DNA of 16,101 bases from JACOTK01 sp038256565 (GTDB taxonomy: Bacteria; Actinomycetota; Acidimicrobiia; Acidimicrobiales; CADCSY01). The DNA lies in assembly GCA_038256565.1 (NCBI GenBank), contig JBBSKG010000060.1:1-16101 (forward strand). Direction: 5' to 3'. Below, piece by piece: positions 13,097 to 16,101 of the stretch. Position 1 is the first letter of the stretch. The number at the start of each line of letters is the position of its first letter. The notes beneath the pieces were generated by a model. The model made no database searches, was not told where the DNA came from, and saw only the letters and a program-made list of their open reading frames with translations. A program made the position numbers and the translations under genes.

Positions 13097-13350
13097 ACAA
13101 GATTGCAAGTTTGGTTAAAAAGCTTGGGGCATATGTTTCTGGCAAGAGGGATCTTCAGGCCGCCATCAATGAGTTCTCTGCTCGGGTTGATAGCGATATT
13201 GCTGCTCTTGTAAATCAGATCGACGGCCTTGCCCTAGATCAGAGACGCTTTATAGATGCCTTCACTGAGCAGGTTCAGTCGCTGACCAAGGCGGTAAATA
13301 AACTCCAACTTCAAATGGATGATCAGTTGCAAAGAGAACGTACCGATTGA
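13093..13350 (+). CDS. small coiled-coil protein coupled to the two-domain glycosyltransferase
   Basis: The 85-residue product starts at a GTG overlapping the TGA of the glycosyltransferase gene (GTGA). After a basic N-terminus (MNKIASLVKKLG) it shows regular hydrophobic spacing through INEFSARVDSDIAALVNQID and FTEQVQSLTKAVNKLQLQMD, typical of a single coiled coil; there is no Cys, no signal peptide and no membrane helix. I recognise no family. The tight coupling suggests it binds or tethers the glycosyltransferase. It resembles in size class, character and linkage the coiled-coil gene at 947-1462, although gene order relative to the enzyme is reversed and no clear sequence similarity is visible. 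Confidence 0.75.
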   Translation: MNKIASLVKKLGAYVSGKRDLQAAINEFSARVDSDIAALVNQIDGLALDQRRFIDAFTEQVQSLTKAVNKLQLQMDDQLQRERTD

Positions 13351-13380
13351 ACCAGCCGGGCTTAGGTTCGGGCGGGCCTC

Positions 13381-15156
13381 TTACGTTATGACTACGAGGA
13401 CGTCACCGCCGCCGACGGTTTGACCAGCTTCAACCTTGATCTCTGCCACGGTTCCGCTCTTGTCGGCTTCGATCTGATTCTCCATCTTCATGGCTTCGAG
13501 CACGCAGACAGCTTGGCCAGCTTCTACGGCATCGCCGACATTAACCAACAGCTTGACGATGGTTCCCTGCATGGGAGCGGCGACCTGGCCTGCACCTGCT
13601 CCGCCGCCTGACGCACTTACGTTGGCAGCTCCAGCTCGTCGTTTGCGTTTTGTGCTAGTACCTCCGCCACCCGACACGACTTGTTCCTGGGGTACCCACA
13701 TGGCCACCTTGAAGCGCCTGCCATCGACTTCGACATCGACATCTCGACGTACGCGTGGCTCGGCCTCTTCGCCGGTATCGATTGACGCTGAAGATGGCGA
13801 GTCGATGCTGGAGAGGTCAAGTTTGTCTTCGATCCACTTGGTTGAATGAATCGCAGATGCGAAATCAGGATGAGCCAGAATCACCTTGTGTGCCGGAGTA
13901 GTCGTAGCTACCCCTTCGATTTGAAGTTCGTCTAGAGCGCGCAACATCCGCGCTCGTGCCTGGTCGCGATCAGGTGCCCATACCACGAGCTTGCCCATCA
14001 AGTTGTCGTAGTACTGGCTGATTTCGTCACCTGCTTCGTAACCACTATCTAAACGGGTCCAAGGTCCGTTGGGTACGGTCAAACGAGTGATGCGACCTGG
14101 CGAAGGAAGAAAACGTCCACCCGCAGGGTCTTCTGCGTTGATCCGGCATTCGATGCTGTGTCCACGACATTCAATGTCGGCTTGAGTAAATGAGAGTGGT
14201 TCACCAGAGGCAATGCGGATTTGTTCAGCTACAAGATCGAGACCGCTGACCATCTCGGTAACAGGGTGTTCGACTTGCAGGCGGGTATTCATTTCCAGGA
14301 AGAAGAACTCTCCGTCCTCGTAGAGAAACTCGACTGTGCCAGCGTTTACGTAATTGCAGGCTTTGGCGACTCGTACCGCTGCTTCGCCCATTGCTTGGCG
14401 TACTTCGTCGGGGAAGTTTGGCGCTGGACTCTCTTCAACCAATTTTTGGTGACGACGCTGAGCCGAGCAATCTCGCTCGCCTATCCATACGACGTTTCCG
14501 TGCATGTCAGCCAAAATCTGCATTTCGATATGGCGTGGCCAAGTTAGATAACGCTCAAGGTAGACCTCGTCGCGACCAAAGTAAGCAAGCGCTTCACGTT
14601 GTGCCGACTCGAGTGCTTCAGGTGCGGCCTCGGCGCTGGCAACGACCTTCATGCCGCGGCCTCCACCCCCGTATGCAGCCTTGATGGCAACTGGCCAACC
14701 GTGAGTTTTTCCAAAGGCAACTACTTCATCTACAGATTTCAGTGGTTCAGCTGTTCCAGGTACTCCAGCCACGTTTGCTTCCGTTGCTGCAATACGTGAA
14801 CTGATCTTGTCGCCCATGACTTCAATGGCTTCGGGGGGCGGTCCAATAAATGTCACGCCTTCGGCAGCGATGGCTCGGGCAAAGTCGGTGTTTTCGGAGA
14901 AGAAGCCGTAGCCAGGGTGAACGGCATCGGCACCAGACATGCGAATGATATTTAGAATGGCCTCGGTGTTGAGGTAGCTCTCAGCAGTGGTTTGTCCACC
15001 AAGAGCGTAGGCCTCATCGGCGAGGCGAACGTGCAGTGCGTCACGATCAAGCTCTGAATAGACCGCAACCGTGGTGATGCCGAGTTCACGACAAGTGCGG
15101 ATGATGCGCACTGCAATTTCGCCGCGGTTGGCTATAAGTACCTTCGTGATCGACAT
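13381..15156 (-). CDS. acetyl-/propionyl-CoA carboxylase alpha subunit (biotin carboxylase + biotin carboxyl carrier domain)
   Basis: The 591-residue protein carries out ATP-dependent carboxylation of its own biotin, passing the carboxyl group to a separate carboxyltransferase (beta) subunit that makes malonyl- or methylmalonyl-CoA. Visible in order: biotin carboxylase N-domain (KVLIANRGEIAVRIIRTCRE, 5-24; HPGYGFFSEN, 80-89), ATP-grasp with the Gly-rich loop AYGGGGRGMK (161-170), ERDCSAQRRHQKLVEESPAP (227-246), EMNTRLQVEHPVTEMVSG (288-305), the C-domain, then a Gly/Ala-rich linker (about 495-515) and a biotinyl domain with VLEAMKMENQI and biotin acceptor Lys557. The fused layout is that of actinobacterial AccA-type subunits (AccA3/PccA). 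GGGAG lies 4 nt before the ATG. It is encoded divergently from birA, whose product should biotinylate it. Acyl-CoA preference is set by the beta subunit, which is not in the window. Confidence 0.96.
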   Translation of the reverse strand: MSITKVLIANRGEIAVRIIRTCRELGITTVAVYSELDRDALHVRLADEAYALGGQTTAESYLNTEAILNIIRMSGADAVHPGYGFFSENTDFARAIAAEGVTFIGPPPEAIEVMGDKISSRIAATEANVAGVPGTAEPLKSVDEVVAFGKTHGWPVAIKAAYGGGGRGMKVVASAEAAPEALESAQREALAYFGRDEVYLERYLTWPRHIEMQILADMHGNVVWIGERDCSAQRRHQKLVEESPAPNFPDEVRQAMGEAAVRVAKACNYVNAGTVEFLYEDGEFFFLEMNTRLQVEHPVTEMVSGLDLVAEQIRIASGEPLSFTQADIECRGHSIECRINAEDPAGGRFLPSPGRITRLTVPNGPWTRLDSGYEAGDEISQYYDNLMGKLVVWAPDRDQARARMLRALDELQIEGVATTTPAHKVILAHPDFASAIHSTKWIEDKLDLSSIDSPSSASIDTGEEAEPRVRRDVDVEVDGRRFKVAMWVPQEQVVSGGGGTSTKRKRRAGAANVSASGGGAGAGQVAAPMQGTIVKLLVNVGDAVEAGQAVCVLEAMKMENQIEADKSGTVAEIKVEAGQTVGGGDVLVVIT

Positions 15157-15201
15157 GCCACTCCCATTCGATGAAGACGTAACCGCCTATCGTTTCAGAT
15201 C
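15157..15201. promoter_or_regulatory. divergent promoter region between carboxylase and birA
   Basis: Only 45 nt separate two divergent starts. On the plus strand TATCGT (15188-15193) lies 8 nt before the birA ATG, a weak -10 candidate for a leaderless start. On the minus strand the carboxylase has a ribosome site GGGAG, so its promoter must lie within or beyond these 45 nt, overlapping the birA start. No operator for the biotin regulators BirA or BioQ was recognised. Confidence 0.3.
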
Positions 15202-16002
15202 ATGGAGGGTTCAGACGAAATCATTGCGCCAGGGGTCAGGTATTTCACTGATGTGCGTCGGGTGGCAGAAACCGATTCAACAAATGTGGACCTTCTCGCT
15301 TTGGCCAAAGAGGGTGCCCATGAGGGCATAGTGCTCATGGCCGATCATCAGCGGGCGGGCAAGGGTCGCCTTGGCCGGGTGTGGCAGGCCCCGCCAGGTG
15401 CGTCGCTATTGGTATCGGCCTTACTGCGTCCACCAATTGGTCCGCAGCAGGCTCATCTGGTCACCATTGCAGCGGCGTTGGCTGGGGCCCAATCATGTTG
15501 GGAATTGGCTGAAGTGCGTCCATCTCTTAAATGGCCGAACGACCTGGTGGTCGACACAGGGGCTGGTACTCGGAAATTGGCTGGACTGTTGGCTGAATCG
15601 CTGATCGTGAACGGTCAGCTGCGTGCTCTGGTTGTCGGCATGGGTCTTAACGTGTGTTGGCCTAAGGAGTTGCCCGCTGATCTGGCTGACATAGCTACAT
15701 CTCTCAATTACCTGAGCGATGTCCCAGTCGATCGCGTCGAGCTGTTAGTGCGTTGGGTGCAGCTCTTTGACGAAGAATATGGCCGCCTTATTACTAATGG
15801 TGAGTCAGGCGCTAAGGCGCTCGTTGCTCGTTATCGAGAATCGTGTGCCACCTTGGGCCAACATGTTCGAGTCGAGTTGGCCGATCGAGTTCTAGAAGGG
15901 CGAGCAGTCGATATAAACGACGACGGTCACTTGTTGATAGAGGTAGGCACCGATCTAGTCGAAGTGACCACAGGCGACGTGATCCACCTCCGCCCAGTTT
16001 AA
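15202..16002 (+). CDS. birA: biotin--[acetyl-CoA-carboxylase] ligase, monofunctional
   Basis: The 266-residue enzyme activates biotin with ATP to biotinyl-AMP and transfers it to the Lys of carrier domains, here most likely Lys557 of the adjacent carboxylase. Visible motifs: substrate-recognition ETDSTN (23-28), the biotinyl-AMP loop RAGKGRLGRVWQAPPGASL (51-69; usually GRGRxGR), KWPNDL (110-115), KLAGLLAE (125-132) with the conserved Lys125, GMGLNV (146-151), and a C-terminal SH3-like domain (GQHVRVEL...GDVIHLRP). There is no N-terminal winged helix, so unlike E. coli BirA it should not act as a DNA-binding repressor (group I ligase, as in other actinobacteria). The start at 15202 gives a normal family length. 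The stop TAA is also the first three bases of a 22-bp tandem repeat. Confidence 0.95.
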   Translation: MEGSDEIIAPGVRYFTDVRRVAETDSTNVDLLALAKEGAHEGIVLMADHQRAGKGRLGRVWQAPPGASLLVSALLRPPIGPQQAHLVTIAAALAGAQSCWELAEVRPSLKWPNDLVVDTGAGTRKLAGLLAESLIVNGQLRALVVGMGLNVCWPKELPADLADIATSLNYLSDVPVDRVELLVRWVQLFDEEYGRLITNGESGAKALVARYRESCATLGQHVRVELADRVLEGRAVDINDDGHLLIEVGTDLVEVTTGDVIHLRPV

Positions 16003-16101
16003 CTCGCCGTTTCGCAACGTCTAACTCGCCGTTTCGCAACGTCTAACTCGCCGTTTCGCAACGTCTAACTCGCCGTTTCGCAACGTCTAACTCGCCGTTT
16101 C
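16000..16101. repeat. 22-bp tandem repeat array, runs off the window
   Basis: From 16000 the sequence repeats exactly every 22 bases: full units at 16000-16021, 16022-16043, 16044-16065 and 16066-16087, then 14 bases of a fifth. Each unit begins TAACTCGCCG and ends CAACGTC. All complete units are identical. Each contains CGTT-TCGC-AACG, a 4-bp inverted repeat; on the minus strand the loop reads GCGA, a GNRA-type tetraloop. Because 22 is not a multiple of three, the TAA in each unit falls in a different frame. There are no spacers. The first unit supplies the birA stop codon. Confidence 0.95.

Noticed and set aside
13351..13380. Bidirectional terminator in the 30-nt convergent gap (GAACC ... 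GGTTC)
   Set aside because: The stem is only 5 bp with mismatches inside and there is no T-run on either side.
16000..16101. CRISPR array
   Set aside because: Units follow each other with no spacers, and all 22 bases repeat exactly, so this is a simple tandem repeat.

Overview
The window looks like chromosomal DNA from a fairly high-GC actinobacterium, most likely of the Acidimicrobiia. This is inferred from several things: a fused biotin carboxylase/BCCP CoA-carboxylase alpha subunit, a mycobacterial-type LpdA flavoprotein, GTG starts, GTGA start/stop overlaps, and likely leaderless starts with a -10 box 7-9 nt before the ATG. No rRNA, tRNA or CRISPR array was seen. The first base lies inside a gene and the last inside a tandem repeat, so both edges may be contig ends.

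Layout. (1) 1-1462, minus strand: a coiled-coil protein followed by a GT4 glycosyltransferase cut by the window edge, joined by a GTGA overlap. (2) 1496-3713, plus strand, divergent: a GT2 glycosyltransferase with C-terminal membrane segments, then a GT4 glycosyltransferase. (3) 3714-4944: no intact gene except one doubtful small membrane protein. It holds a nest of decayed insertion sequences, with an IS3-family remnant (perfect 25-bp inverted repeats) lying inside pieces of an integrase-type transposase, itself framed by imperfect inverted repeats. (4) 4945-6477, plus strand: an AT-richer polytopic membrane protein, possibly a GT-C type glycosyltransferase. (5) 6432-8968, minus strand: two paralogous SAM methyltransferases and a DPM1/ALG5-like GT2. 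The second methyltransferase and the GT2 overlap by GTGA, right after a correctly phased A_AAA_AAG slippery heptamer. (6) 9329-13350, plus strand: an LpdA-like flavoprotein, a large two-domain GT8-like/GT4 glycosyltransferase, and a small coiled-coil protein, again with a GTGA overlap. (7) 13381-15156, minus strand: acetyl-/propionyl-CoA carboxylase alpha subunit. (8) 15202-16002, plus strand: its biotin ligase BirA. A 22-bp tandem repeat starts on the birA stop codon and runs off the window.

How they fit. Six glycosyltransferase or GT-like proteins and two methyltransferases point to a cell-surface or exported glycan locus with methylated sugars, scarred by mobile elements. The right end is core metabolism: BirA would attach biotin to Lys557 of the carboxylase encoded divergently next to it. 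The points most worth following up are the possible frameshift fusion of methyltransferase to glycosyltransferase, the repeated glycosyltransferase/coiled-coil pairing, the 22-bp array, and the LpdA that lacks one redox cysteine.
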